From: Salinisphaeraceae bacterium
GTDB taxonomy: Bacteria > Pseudomonadota > Gammaproteobacteria > Nevskiales > Salinisphaeraceae
Length of the DNA: 64,000 nucleotides
Direction: 5' to 3'
NCBI GenBank assembly: GCA_002683405.1
Contig: NYTH01000039.1
Location: 1 to 64,000, forward strand
The notes under the pieces are model-generated. The model made no database searches and had not been told where the DNA came from. It was given only the letters and a program-made list of their open reading frames with translations. The first letter of the stretch is position 1, and every line of letters begins with the position of its first letter. A program made the position numbers and the translations under genes. Shown piece after piece: positions 16,588 to 24,870 of the stretch.

Positions 16588-19500
16588 TCAGTGCTCGCCG
16601 AATCGTTCGCGCCAGTAGGTACGCCACTGGCTTGCATGGTCGATTTCCGCGATGCCGTAGTCACTGGTCAGGAACGTCTGTGCCTTGATGTAATTCAGCG
16701 TGGCCGGTATGCCCGCAGCGCTGAGCCAGGTACTGCGGTCATAGTCGATGCTGCCGGCCGCGCTGGGTTCGGCATCGTTGGAAAACTCGGCGACCACTGG
16801 TTCCCCCGTACGCAAATCCACGGCGTAGAGCCGTCCGCGGCCTTCCTGCGGTGAGCAGGCATCCGCGGCCGCTCCGGCCGGCACGTAGCTGGTAAATAGT
16901 ACCTTGCCGGCGACGGTAAAGGGGGATGACAGGGCCTTCTCGCCCTGGCGCTCGTTGTTGAAGCCGGGACCCAGGCGCATCTTCCAGCCGCCGAATGCGA
17001 AATCGGCGTCGAGCAGGCTGGCGCAGTCGCCGCCGCTGCAGTTACTGTTGAAATCCGCAAGGCCGGCCATATCCGTGGGCGTGGCGGCCGGGTCCAGCAG
17101 GCCGTCGTCCTTCAGCACGAACAGATAGTTTTCGGTGTTCAGATTGAGCGGGTCGGCGCGGTTGCCCGAGCCGATGACCACGGCGAAGAAGCTGCTGCCC
17201 GTGCCGCGCACGCGCACCACGTCGGGCCGCTCGAAGAAACGCCGGTCATCACTCACCGTATCGGCGCCGTGACGACCGAGGCTGGCGATGGGCGCGGCCT
17301 GCCATTCGGCCGGATCGACGTGGCCGATATCCGCTCGCCAGACGCGGCCGCCGGTGTCGCCCACGTAAATGCGATCGGCGTAACCGTCGCCGCTGACGTC
17401 CACCACGGTCAGATCGGAGGCAATGCCGTCGTCCATGCTGGCGTGCTCGAAGACCGGCGCGCCGCCGGCCGTGGTCGCGCCGGTGCTGCTGCCGCCGCGC
17501 GCTTTCCAGATGAGCTCGCCGGTTTCGGCATCCACCACGAAGATGGCGTGGCCGCTGTCGTCGTCGTCACCCACCTGGTTGCGGTTGTAGCTGCTGCCGG
17601 CAGACTGGCTGGCGTCGAAGTTGCTGCCTTTTTTCGCGTCCTTGCCCAGCGGGGTTCCGGCGCTCGTGTAGCCGCCGTTATAGCCGCCGCCGAACAGCAG
17701 AACCGGGCGCTCTTGCGCCTGGCCGCCGTCGTTGCTGATGCGCAGCCGGGCAAATCGCGGAGTGGAGAAGGTCATGCCGAGCTCGCCGAAGCCGGCCTGC
17801 GTGTTGTCGACATACCACAGCCCCGTGGGTGGCTGGTCGGGGTTGGTCACGTCCAGCGCGTAGTAGGCCTTGCCGCCGCGGCGCAGGCCGAAGAACAGCC
17901 AGACCTTGTCGTCGCCGCCAGAGCTTATTTCTCCATCGCCGTCGGCATCGTGCACCCAGGCGGTGGCGGCGCCGTCCACGCCGTAGGGGCGGCTGGCGGC
18001 CGTGGCAGTATTGGCCCGCCAGTTCTGCATGTATTTCAGGGTGTGGCGGGGGGCAAAGCGCCAGACTTCCTGGCCGCCGAAGGTCGTCCCGCCCGCCGCT
18101 TCGTCACGGAACTGGTGCAGAAATCCCAGATTGGTCCCCGCGAAGATGCGGATGCCGCGGCTGCCGCCATAGTCGATGGCCAGCGGATGCGAATGCAGGA
18201 TATCGCCCATGGCCCAGTCCACCGAGCCCGGCTCCAGCGCGCCAGGTGCGTCGCATTCGGTGCCCAGGATGATGCCGAGAAAGCCCAGAAGATTGTTGCA
18301 GAACAGCGATTCGAACAGGTTTTCCAGCGTGGCTTCGATCAGCGCCGTCAGCCCCGAGATGTGCACGCCCAGAAAGGACAGGAAGCCGCCGTAGGCCTCG
18401 CCGCCCAGTTCGTCGGCGCGCGACTGATACCCCCGCGCGAAGGCCACCAGCTCCGCCGCTTCGAGGCGGCTGCTCACGGCCAGCGCCGGCCGGACATCGT
18501 TGAGGGTGGTGTCGTCCAGGTTCAGGTTGGCGATGCGCAGATGTTTCGCCGTATCGCCACTGGCCTGGTAGTAGACGATGGGGCCGCCCGCGGCGCTGCT
18601 GCCGGGCGTGCCCGGAGGCGGGTTGGCATCCGAGGGTTGCACGTAGGGCGGAATCAGCTTCATGCCGGCGCCGCCGCGATCGACCAGGTTGCCGTCCCGA
18701 CCATCCAGCGCGCCCACCACATCCGAGGGCAGCTGGCCGGGGTCGGTCCAGAAGCTCAGGGCCTCCATGCGCAGCTCGCCGCTGGCGTTGACCGCGCGAA
18801 GGCCCAGCGCGTCGCGAATGACCACGTCGCCGTCTTCGCCGGAGTCCAGGGCCAGCCGTTTAAGGTTGCCGCGCCAGGCGGGTCTGCGATCCGGGTCGGG
18901 CTTGAAATAGCCGGTGTACACCCGGTCCATGGCTTCACCCCGCGAGGATAGCGAGAACACCGTCTGCGGCCCGCCAAAGCTGGCCGTGGTCGACTGGACC
19001 GGCACGAAGGTTTCGCTGCGGGCGAAGTCCACCGCCAGCGGGTTGATGGCCAGCGGCAGGTTCATGACCGTGCCGGTGAGGTTGCTCAGCAGCCCGCCCA
19101 CACCGCCTTCCAGGCCGTTGACCAGGAAGCTGGAGCGCACGCGGTAGTTGCCGCCGTTGTGCGCCACGCCCTGGGTGGCGAGATGCGTGATCATCTCGGG
19201 CCAGGTGAGCTCGCCGCCGTCGACGTTCGCGCCGCTAAAGCTGGCGTCGGCCAGAATATCGGCGTCGGATTCGCTGTCCGCCTGCGAGTCGGTAAACATC
19301 AGATTGATGACGCTGATCTGGTTGCAGGCGCCGTCGGCCAGCGGGCTGTTGTAGCGGCCGTTCGACACGGCGGCCGGGTCGGCGCTGGTGGGCAGGCCGT
19401 TGTCGGCGGTGAGCGGGGCGTTGTAGATGGGCTCCCCCTTGAGATAGCGCACCAGCTCGTAGTAGAGCTCCTTGCCCTGAAATGGCGGTGTGGCGTCGGC

Positions 19501-20226
19501 CTCCGTGTCGAAGCTGCCGATCTCGAGCGCGCCCAGCCGGGCGATGACCTGGTCGACCGTGTCGTCCAGGCTATCCTCCAGCAGTTCGGTGGCGTCCAGC
19601 AGCACGAAAGCGCCGTTGCTGCAGTCCACCGTGTCGCTGCGCGGCGAGGCAAAACTGGCCGGGTCGCAGGTGTTGGCATTGTTGGCCATGATGGCCAGCC
19701 GCACGCCGACCAGCTGATGCAGCACGCGGTAAAGCAGCAGCCGCACCACGTCGAGCTGGGTCAGCGAGACGCTCGTGCCGCCGCCCTCCTGACCAAGAAT
19801 GCCCTGCAGCTCGCCGGCCAGACCGTCGAGCGACACGCCAGCCAGATTGCCCACCAGGCCGAGCAGACCGCCTACCACGCTGTTCTCGCCCAGCAGGGCG
19901 TCCGTCAGCGCGCCGATTTCCAGCCCGGTTGCCGCTTCAAGCACGGGTAGAACCGTGACCTGCTGGAGCGTTTCGCACAGCGGCTCGCCCACCAGCGTGG
20001 AGGGGTCGGCCAGCACGTTGCTGCAGACGATTTCCGTGGGGTCCAGATTCAGGTCGACGGTCAGCACGACCAGCGGGGGGCTGCTGTCGGTGGCCGGCGC
20101 CTGCGTGTAGATGTCGATATCGTCGGCCTGGGCAATGGGCGGCAGCGCCGCGATGCCCAGCATCAGAGCGGACACGGCGCCAACCACGGCCGCGCCGAGT
20201 CGATTCGTGAGTGATGTGACAACCAT
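16588..20226 (-). CDS. pilY1: PilY1-family pilus adhesin/assembly protein (operon 1, no canonical MIDAS)
   Basis: Large exported protein that primes type IV pilus assembly with minor pilins and acts at the tip or surface. A signal peptide is visible (residues 1-34, ending PPIAQA). The C-terminal PilY1 beta-propeller spans about residues 680-1190, with a calcium-loop-like segment DVSGDGYADRIYVGD near 940. Unlike its paralogue at 24867-28844, the place where the VWA motif DxSxS is expected reads DLNLD (58-62). The length is 1212 residues. GGGGAAGGAAAC-type purine-rich sequence precedes the ATG at 20226. It is the fifth gene of operon 1. Confidence 0.92.
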   Translation of the reverse strand: MVVTSLTNRLGAAVVGAVSALMLGIAALPPIAQADDIDIYTQAPATDSSPPLVVLTVDLNLDPTEIVCSNVLADPSTLVGEPLCETLQQVTVLPVLEAATGLEIGALTDALLGENSVVGGLLGLVGNLAGVSLDGLAGELQGILGQEGGGTSVSLTQLDVVRLLLYRVLHQLVGVRLAIMANNANTCDPASFASPRSDTVDCSNGAFVLLDATELLEDSLDDTVDQVIARLGALEIGSFDTEADATPPFQGKELYYELVRYLKGEPIYNAPLTADNGLPTSADPAAVSNGRYNSPLADGACNQISVINLMFTDSQADSESDADILADASFSGANVDGGELTWPEMITHLATQGVAHNGGNYRVRSSFLVNGLEGGVGGLLSNLTGTVMNLPLAINPLAVDFARSETFVPVQSTTASFGGPQTVFSLSSRGEAMDRVYTGYFKPDPDRRPAWRGNLKRLALDSGEDGDVVIRDALGLRAVNASGELRMEALSFWTDPGQLPSDVVGALDGRDGNLVDRGGAGMKLIPPYVQPSDANPPPGTPGSSAAGGPIVYYQASGDTAKHLRIANLNLDDTTLNDVRPALAVSSRLEAAELVAFARGYQSRADELGGEAYGGFLSFLGVHISGLTALIEATLENLFESLFCNNLLGFLGIILGTECDAPGALEPGSVDWAMGDILHSHPLAIDYGGSRGIRIFAGTNLGFLHQFRDEAAGGTTFGGQEVWRFAPRHTLKYMQNWRANTATAASRPYGVDGAATAWVHDADGDGEISSGGDDKVWLFFGLRRGGKAYYALDVTNPDQPPTGLWYVDNTQAGFGELGMTFSTPRFARLRISNDGGQAQERPVLLFGGGYNGGYTSAGTPLGKDAKKGSNFDASQSAGSSYNRNQVGDDDDSGHAIFVVDAETGELIWKARGGSSTGATTAGGAPVFEHASMDDGIASDLTVVDVSGDGYADRIYVGDTGGRVWRADIGHVDPAEWQAAPIASLGRHGADTVSDDRRFFERPDVVRVRGTGSSFFAVVIGSGNRADPLNLNTENYLFVLKDDGLLDPAATPTDMAGLADFNSNCSGGDCASLLDADFAFGGWKMRLGPGFNNERQGEKALSSPFTVAGKVLFTSYVPAGAAADACSPQEGRGRLYAVDLRTGEPVVAEFSNDAEPSAAGSIDYDRSTWLSAAGIPATLNYIKAQTFLTSDYGIAEIDHASQWRTYWRERFGEH

Positions 20227-20813
20227 GCTGGTTTCCTTCCCCTGGCGCGCTCAGTACTCGATGCGCGCGTTGCGGGGGCTAATGACAGAATGCCTTGCTC
20301 GATGTCGGCGGCGCCCAGGCCCTCTTCGCCGCGCGCGTACTGGCCGCGCACGCCAAACCCCACCGCGCTGAGCTTGTCCATGCTCATGAGCGTCTGGCCG
20401 GGGAGGGCGATGTCGGCCGGCGGCAGGCGCCGGGCTTCGGCGTAGACGCCGTTATCGAAAATCTCTCGCTGCGAGGCGGTGGCCGAGCCGTCGGTAATGG
20501 GGCCCAGGCTCAGGCCGGCCTGCTCGATCGGGCAGGCCGTCTGGGTGCCGGTATTGGCGGACTCGAAGCAGCGCAGGTAGTCCTCATCGGAATTGACGGG
20601 CAGGTTCGCCGGATCGGCCGCTACCGCATCCACGACCGCCTGGGCAGTTTCCAGCGCCTCGATACGGGCCTGCTCGTTACGGGCCAGCCGCAGCTCCGTG
20701 GTGCTGGCGCGCATGGCGAAGACGCCGAGCAGCGTGAGTATCACCAGGAAGACCAGCGCCGTCGCCAGGGCCACGCCGCGCTGCGTTTGGGGTCGAAAGA
20801 CCCTGTTTTTCAT
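20163..20813 (-). CDS. pilX: Minor pilin PilX (operon 1), probably frameshifted near the C-terminus
   Basis: Minor pilin whose N-terminus QRG|VALATALVFLVILTLL lacks Glu5, as is usual for PilX/GspK-type subunits. The frame as read gives 216 residues and runs 64 bases into pilY1, ending in a basic, low-complexity tail. Switching frame at the five-G run (20274-20278) gives a short end ...SPRNARIEY with a stop at 20253-20251, just before the pilY1 ribosome-binding site. That arrangement is more natural, so a one-base deletion or sequencing error is likely. Its ATG overlaps the pilW stop as ATGA. Confidence 0.88.
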   Translation of the reverse strand: MKNRVFRPQTQRGVALATALVFLVILTLLGVFAMRASTTELRLARNEQARIEALETAQAVVDAVAADPANLPVNSDEDYLRCFESANTGTQTACPIEQAGLSLGPITDGSATASQREIFDNGVYAEARRLPPADIALPGQTLMSMDKLSAVGFGVRGQYARGEEGLGAADIEQGILSLAPATRASSTERARGRKPAWLSHHSRIDSARPWLAPCPL

Positions 20814-21856
20814 GGCGTAAGTCCCTGCGCCAGAATGGGATTACGCAGCATGACAGTCGTCTGAATGACCCGCCGGTAGTAGTGATCCTCGTTGTTCTGC
20901 GCGCCTTCGAAGCTCTGATCCGGCTTGCTGAGCAGGCGATAGGTCTTGTCGTTGGTATAGGAGAAATCGCGGCCGATGCTGCGCACCAGCAGCTGGATTC
21001 GGGCGGTGACTGCCAGCTCGAGCTCGTCCTCGCTGGGGTCGACCGCGTAGCGATTGGCGATGGCGTCGCCGTCGGTGTCGATGCCGAAGGCAATCTGCAC
21101 ATCCTCGATACCTTCCGCCAGGGGTTCGATCTCCACGCCGCCGCCGGCACTTCGGCCCAGGATGGCGCGGCAGAGCGTGGGGACGCCGTCGCCCGGTGTT
21201 TCGGCGTAATTGCGCACGAAATACAGCCGGCTGACGTATTCCCAGACGTTGTAGGGCGCCAGACTGGGCGGGTGATCGGCGCCGGGCTTCTCGGCCGCCG
21301 CGCCGGAATGAAACAGCGACCCTTCGGTTCGATTGGTACGCAAGTAGACGGTATTGGCGCTCAGTGACACGGGGTCACCCGTTTCTTCGCGCAGGGCGGT
21401 GGCCTGACCGGAGACGCGCCGGATGCTGACCACGTCGGTATCGGACACCACGTGCGCCGCATTCAGGCAGCCGTAGCGGGCCGCGGCGCTGACGGCGCTG
21501 GGATTGTTCAGGAATTCCAGCGTGGCCGGGTCGAAGGCCCAGCCGGGCGCGCCGTCGGCGCCCGGCGTGCAGTCGTTGGCAGGCGCGCCCAGCGTTTCGG
21601 AATCGCGCTTGAGCAGGTGGGCGTCGGTCATGCCGCCCAGGTAACCGGCCATGGCCAGATCACGAGCCAGGGTCTCCAGCGCAAAGCGGGCGTTGTCCTG
21701 CATTTCGGCAATGAGCTGGTTCTGGTTGAAGTTGCGCTTGTTGGTGTAGAACAGCGAGCCCACGGCGGCGGTAAGCAGCAGCCCCAGAGTGAGCGCGATC
21801 ATCAGCTCCACGAGCGAGAAGCCGCGTTGCGCGCTGTTGTGATGCCTGTGCCTCAT
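20810..21856 (-). CDS. pilW: Minor pilin PilW (operon 1)
   Basis: Type IV pilus minor pilin. The start at 21856 gives MRHRHHNSAQRG|FSLVELMIALTLGLLLT with the prepilin cleavage site and Glu5. NQNQLIAEMQDNARFALETL follows, typical of PilW. The length is 348 residues. The frame stays open 103 codons upstream, but that part overlaps pilV and is not real. It overlaps both neighbours by ATGA, so pilV, pilW and pilX are tightly coupled. Confidence 0.93.
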   Translation of the reverse strand: MRHRHHNSAQRGFSLVELMIALTLGLLLTAAVGSLFYTNKRNFNQNQLIAEMQDNARFALETLARDLAMAGYLGGMTDAHLLKRDSETLGAPANDCTPGADGAPGWAFDPATLEFLNNPSAVSAAARYGCLNAAHVVSDTDVVSIRRVSGQATALREETGDPVSLSANTVYLRTNRTEGSLFHSGAAAEKPGADHPPSLAPYNVWEYVSRLYFVRNYAETPGDGVPTLCRAILGRSAGGGVEIEPLAEGIEDVQIAFGIDTDGDAIANRYAVDPSEDELELAVTARIQLLVRSIGRDFSYTNDKTYRLLSKPDQSFEGAQNNEDHYYRRVIQTTVMLRNPILAQGLTP

Positions 21857-22500
21857 GGCGCGATGTACGTCCGGAATTCGAAGTAGCGGCGGTAGGCCGT
21901 TGAATCGTCGAGCGCGGTCCCGTCTCCGCGGACCCGGCCGTAAAGGCCGCGGCCGGCGCCGCAATCCACGGCGGTGTCGCTGCCGTCGAGCTGGGTGATG
22001 CCGCGCCAGGCAACGATGACCGTGTAAAAACCGGCGCCGCCGCCGGCCGGGCCGGTCACGCAGGCGCTGGGAGACACCAGGCCGCCGGTCTGGATGGTCC
22101 GGGTGCCGCCGTTCTCGGCCGCCTCGACGACCACGTCGCTCGCGCCGTCGAGCGCCTGCTCCCATTCGTGCAGGTCGAATGCGGCCAGCTCGGCTGGGCT
22201 GCAGTTGTCGGCCAGGCAGTTGCTGTCGAGTGTGCTGCTACCGCCGCGGCTGCCCAGCGGGTTGTTTTCGGGCACCAGGTAACCGGCGCGGCCCTGGGGG
22301 TTGGCGCGCATGCTGGACACGATGAAGCGGGCCAGGTTGGCCGCGGTGGTCCGCTGAATGGCGTCGTAATTGTTGCGCTTGGCCACGGCCTGCAGCCCCG
22401 CGATGGCAAGCACGCCGACCGAGAAAATCAGCAGCGTGATCAGGATTTCGATGAGCCCGATGCCGGACTGTCGGGATGCATGGCCGCGCGGGATGATCAT
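21853..22500 (-). CDS. pilV: Minor pilin PilV (operon 1)
   Basis: Minor pilin with leader MIIPRGHASRQSG and mature start IGLIEILITLLIFSVGVLAI, Glu at position 5. The segment LQAVAKRNNYDAIQRTTAANLARFI is typical of PilV. The length is 215 residues. The start at 22500 overlaps the fimT stop as ATGA; an upstream start lies inside fimT. Its stop overlaps the pilW start in the same way. Confidence 0.93.
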   Translation of the reverse strand: MIIPRGHASRQSGIGLIEILITLLIFSVGVLAIAGLQAVAKRNNYDAIQRTTAANLARFIVSSMRANPQGRAGYLVPENNPLGSRGGSSTLDSNCLADNCSPAELAAFDLHEWEQALDGASDVVVEAAENGGTRTIQTGGLVSPSACVTGPAGGGAGFYTVIVAWRGITQLDGSDTAVDCGAGRGLYGRVRGDGTALDDSTAYRRYFEFRTYIAP

Positions 22501-23042
22501 TGCGGATCCGGGCAATCGGGGGTGCTGGCCGTGGGCGTGGTGGCGCGGCCGGCCGCGTTGATGCGCACGATGCGGCCTTCGATCTTGCCGTTGGCGGGGC
22601 ACAGTTCGAACTGGCCCGCGGGGGCGGCCCGCCCAGCCGGAATGTACTGCACGTGGCTGTCGTAGTCGGGGCTGGTCATCGTGTAGCCCTTCAGCCCCTG
22701 GTTGCTGAGCAGGTGCACGTCGCCGGCATCGGGTTCGCCGTTGCCGAAGTCGTCCTCGCCAAGATCGCCCTCCAGGTTGGCGTACACGAGCCAGCCGTCC
22801 GACCAGGCGCCGCTGGGGCTGCAGCGCTCCCCATCCGCGCTCTTGCAGACGATGACGCTCAGGTTGCGAGAAATGGCTTCGCTACGGGCGAAATTCAGGG
22901 TGTTGAACACGTCCGCCGTGTAACTGACGCGACGGTTTTCGGCTATGATCTGCATGAAGCTGGGTATGCCGATGGTCAGCAGAATCACGGCCACCGAAAT
23001 CGCGACCAGCAGTTCCAGCACTGTAAAGCCCCTGTTATTCAT
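22497..23042 (-). CDS. fimT: GspH/FimT-family minor pseudopilin (operon 1)
   Basis: First gene of operon 1. Leader MNNRG is followed by FTVLELLVAISVAVILLTIG with Glu5, then FMQIIAENRRVSYTADVFNTL and ARSEAISRN, the GspH/FimT signature. Two Cys pairs (VCKSADGERC and ELCP/DCP) are visible. The length is 181 residues. AAGGAC precedes the ATG. FimT/FimU proteins start minor-pilin complex formation and in some bacteria bind DNA for uptake; which role applies here is unknown. Confidence 0.92.
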   Translation of the reverse strand: MNNRGFTVLELLVAISVAVILLTIGIPSFMQIIAENRRVSYTADVFNTLNFARSEAISRNLSVIVCKSADGERCSPSGAWSDGWLVYANLEGDLGEDDFGNGEPDAGDVHLLSNQGLKGYTMTSPDYDSHVQYIPAGRAAPAGQFELCPANGKIEGRIVRINAAGRATTPTASTPDCPDPQ

Positions 23043-23356
23043 ATTTGCACAGTCCTTGTGATCCCAGCCTAGTCAAAACTGACCAGGGCAACGGATGACA
23101 GGGGACAGGCGGCAACCGGTATTCGATAAGCGCCCGGCGACCCGACAGACGGCGGCTAAGTGATTGAAAGTTCGCGAATTCGGGCCGTAAGCCATCGCGC
23201 CGTAAAGGCGGATAATCGTCAAAATCCCAGCGCGCGACCGATAATTCGTCAAAATATTGTCCGTTTCATGCGTTTTTCCGACAGAACCGACCGTTCCCGC
23301 CGCGTCGCGAGCGGGCCAGCGCAACCGGCAGACACCACAGCCCGGGTTTCGACATC
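23043..23356. promoter_or_regulatory. Divergent region between fimT (operon 1) and thiO with a duplicated motif
   Basis: No gene is seen. The motif GATAATCGTCAAAAT (23211-23225) recurs as GATAATTCGTCAAAAT (23240-23255), same orientation, 29 bases apart. On the minus strand each gives a TTTTGACG, which resembles a -35 element, pointing towards fimT. I could not find clear matching -10 elements. It may be a regulator-binding repeat or duplicated promoter elements for operon 1. Confidence 0.45.
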
Positions 23357-24349
23357 TTGATTTCGCGGCCGGATGCTCTTGTTATCGGCGGCGGCGTGAT
23401 TGGATTGACCACCGCGCTGGCGCTGGCCGACCGCGGCGCCGAGGTGATGCTGACCGAGGCGGGACACACCGGGCAGGAGGCCTCCTGGGCCGGGGCGGGG
23501 ATTCTCTTCCCCATCTATCCCTGGCGGTACTCGACCCGGGTGCAGACGCTGGCCCAGCGGGGGCGTGTGCTCTACCCAGCGCTGGCCGAGCGGGTTCTGG
23601 CCGAATCCGGCATTGACCCGGGATACATTCGAAGCGGTTTACGGCTGTTCGACGATCACGAAACCGCCAGTCGCTGGTGTCGCGAGCACCATGAGCCGGC
23701 AGAAACGGTCTCTGGCGCCGCCGGCGGCGGCCTTCTGCTGCCGGCCGTGGCGCAAATCAGGAACCCGCGCCTGTGCGCCGGCCTGAAGGCGCTGCTGATC
23801 GGGCTTGGCGTGACCGTCAGAGAGGCTTGCCGCGTCACCGGGCTCGATGAACAGCACGATGGCGTGACGGCGGTGACGGCCGGCGGTGAGCGCATTGCCG
23901 CCGGCACGGTGATCGTTTGCGCCGGCGCGTGGAGTCGCCGGCTGCTTCCCGCGCTGCCGATCCGGCCGGTCAAGGGACAGATGCTGCTGCTTGAAGATGA
24001 GCCGGGCCGCTGGCCGCACATCCTGCTTGAAGACGGCCGTTACCTCGTGCCCCGAGCAGACGGCCGGCTGTTGATTGGCAGCACGGTCGAAGACATCGGC
24101 TTCGACCAGGGTACGGATGCGAAGGCCATGCAAAAGCTTCGCGAGCATTTCGCGCGCCGGTTTCCCCGACTGCTCGAGCTGCCCGAGCAGGGCCGGTGGG
24201 CCGGTCTGCGGCCGGCGTCGGACGACGAGCAGCCGATTATCGGCCCGCTATCGGGGAGTCAGCGTATCTACGCGAACACCGGCCACTTCAGAAACGGCCT
24301 GACCATGGCGCCTGCGGCGGCGGAAGCGCTGCTGGAAACCATGGGATAG
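23357..24349 (+). CDS. thiO: Glycine oxidase ThiO (FAD-dependent D-amino acid oxidase family)
   Basis: Oxidises glycine to the imine used to build the thiazole of thiamine. The FAD Rossmann motif ALVIGGGVIGLTTALAL lies near the N-terminus; EASWAGAGILFPIYPW, PVKGQMLLLE and the C-terminal ANTGHFRNGLTMAPA are typical of ThiO. The length is 330 residues with a TTG start at 23357. P. aeruginosa has the same neighbour next to fimT, so the gene order is ancestral. Here it also marks the boundary between the two pilin operons. Confidence 0.92.
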   Translation: MISRPDALVIGGGVIGLTTALALADRGAEVMLTEAGHTGQEASWAGAGILFPIYPWRYSTRVQTLAQRGRVLYPALAERVLAESGIDPGYIRSGLRLFDDHETASRWCREHHEPAETVSGAAGGGLLLPAVAQIRNPRLCAGLKALLIGLGVTVREACRVTGLDEQHDGVTAVTAGGERIAAGTVIVCAGAWSRRLLPALPIRPVKGQMLLLEDEPGRWPHILLEDGRYLVPRADGRLLIGSTVEDIGFDQGTDAKAMQKLREHFARRFPRLLELPEQGRWAGLRPASDDEQPIIGPLSGSQRIYANTGHFRNGLTMAPAAAEALLETMG

Positions 24350-24366
24350 ACCGGGCTTGGCTGGCG

Positions 24367-24870
24367 TTACCAGCAGTCGTTTACATCTGCGCTGCCGGTG
24401 ACGTACTTGCGTCCCCGGGAGTCGATTTGCAGCTTTCCGCAATCATCGTCGTTCGCCTGATCGCGAAGCGGCGTAGCTTCCAGGACAAAGCAATTTTCAA
24501 TCGCGCAAGTGGAACCGGTCACGGCAGCCGCCTCGTCTTCATCCAGCACGGATACCGTGTACCACGCGTTATCTGCACCGGAATCGCCGCTGGGTGCAGC
24601 GGCCTTGGCAAAGCCTAGGTCGGTCATTGAACCGCCGTAGGACTGCGGTCTGGCTGTCGAGAAAAATCGCTCCTGACGATTGGTGGTCTCAAGCAGTAGC
24701 GTTTTCGCTTCCGTGCGCCGCGACTTGCGAATTTGATTGAGATAACTGGGATAGGCGATGGAGGCCAGAATGGCGACAACCACCACGGTTATCATCAGTT
24801 CGATCAGTGTGAACCCGTGAGCCGGCCGCAGCCGGCTCAGTGCATACTGGATTGCGGAGTGACGACTCAT
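24367..24870 (-). CDS. pilE: Type IV pilin-like protein PilE (operon 2)
   Basis: Second PilE paralogue. Cleavage site PAHG|FTLIELMITVVVVAILASI with Glu5, then AYPSYLNQIRKSRRTEAK, strongly pilin-like. The C-terminal Cys pair is in DDDCGK and VNDCW. The length is 167 residues. Its start overlaps the pilY1 stop as ATGA. It ends 17 bases from the thiO stop, so thiO and operon 2 are convergent. Confidence 0.93.
   Translation of the reverse strand: MSRHSAIQYALSRLRPAHGFTLIELMITVVVVAILASIAYPSYLNQIRKSRRTEAKTLLLETTNRQERFFSTARPQSYGGSMTDLGFAKAAAPSGDSGADNAWYTVSVLDEDEAAAVTGSTCAIENCFVLEATPLRDQANDDDCGKLQIDSRGRKYVTGSADVNDCW

Noticed and set aside
17269-18951. Open frame of 560 codons on the plus strand
   Set aside because: It lies opposite pilY1, has no recognisable domain, and reflects the GC-rich codon pattern of that gene.
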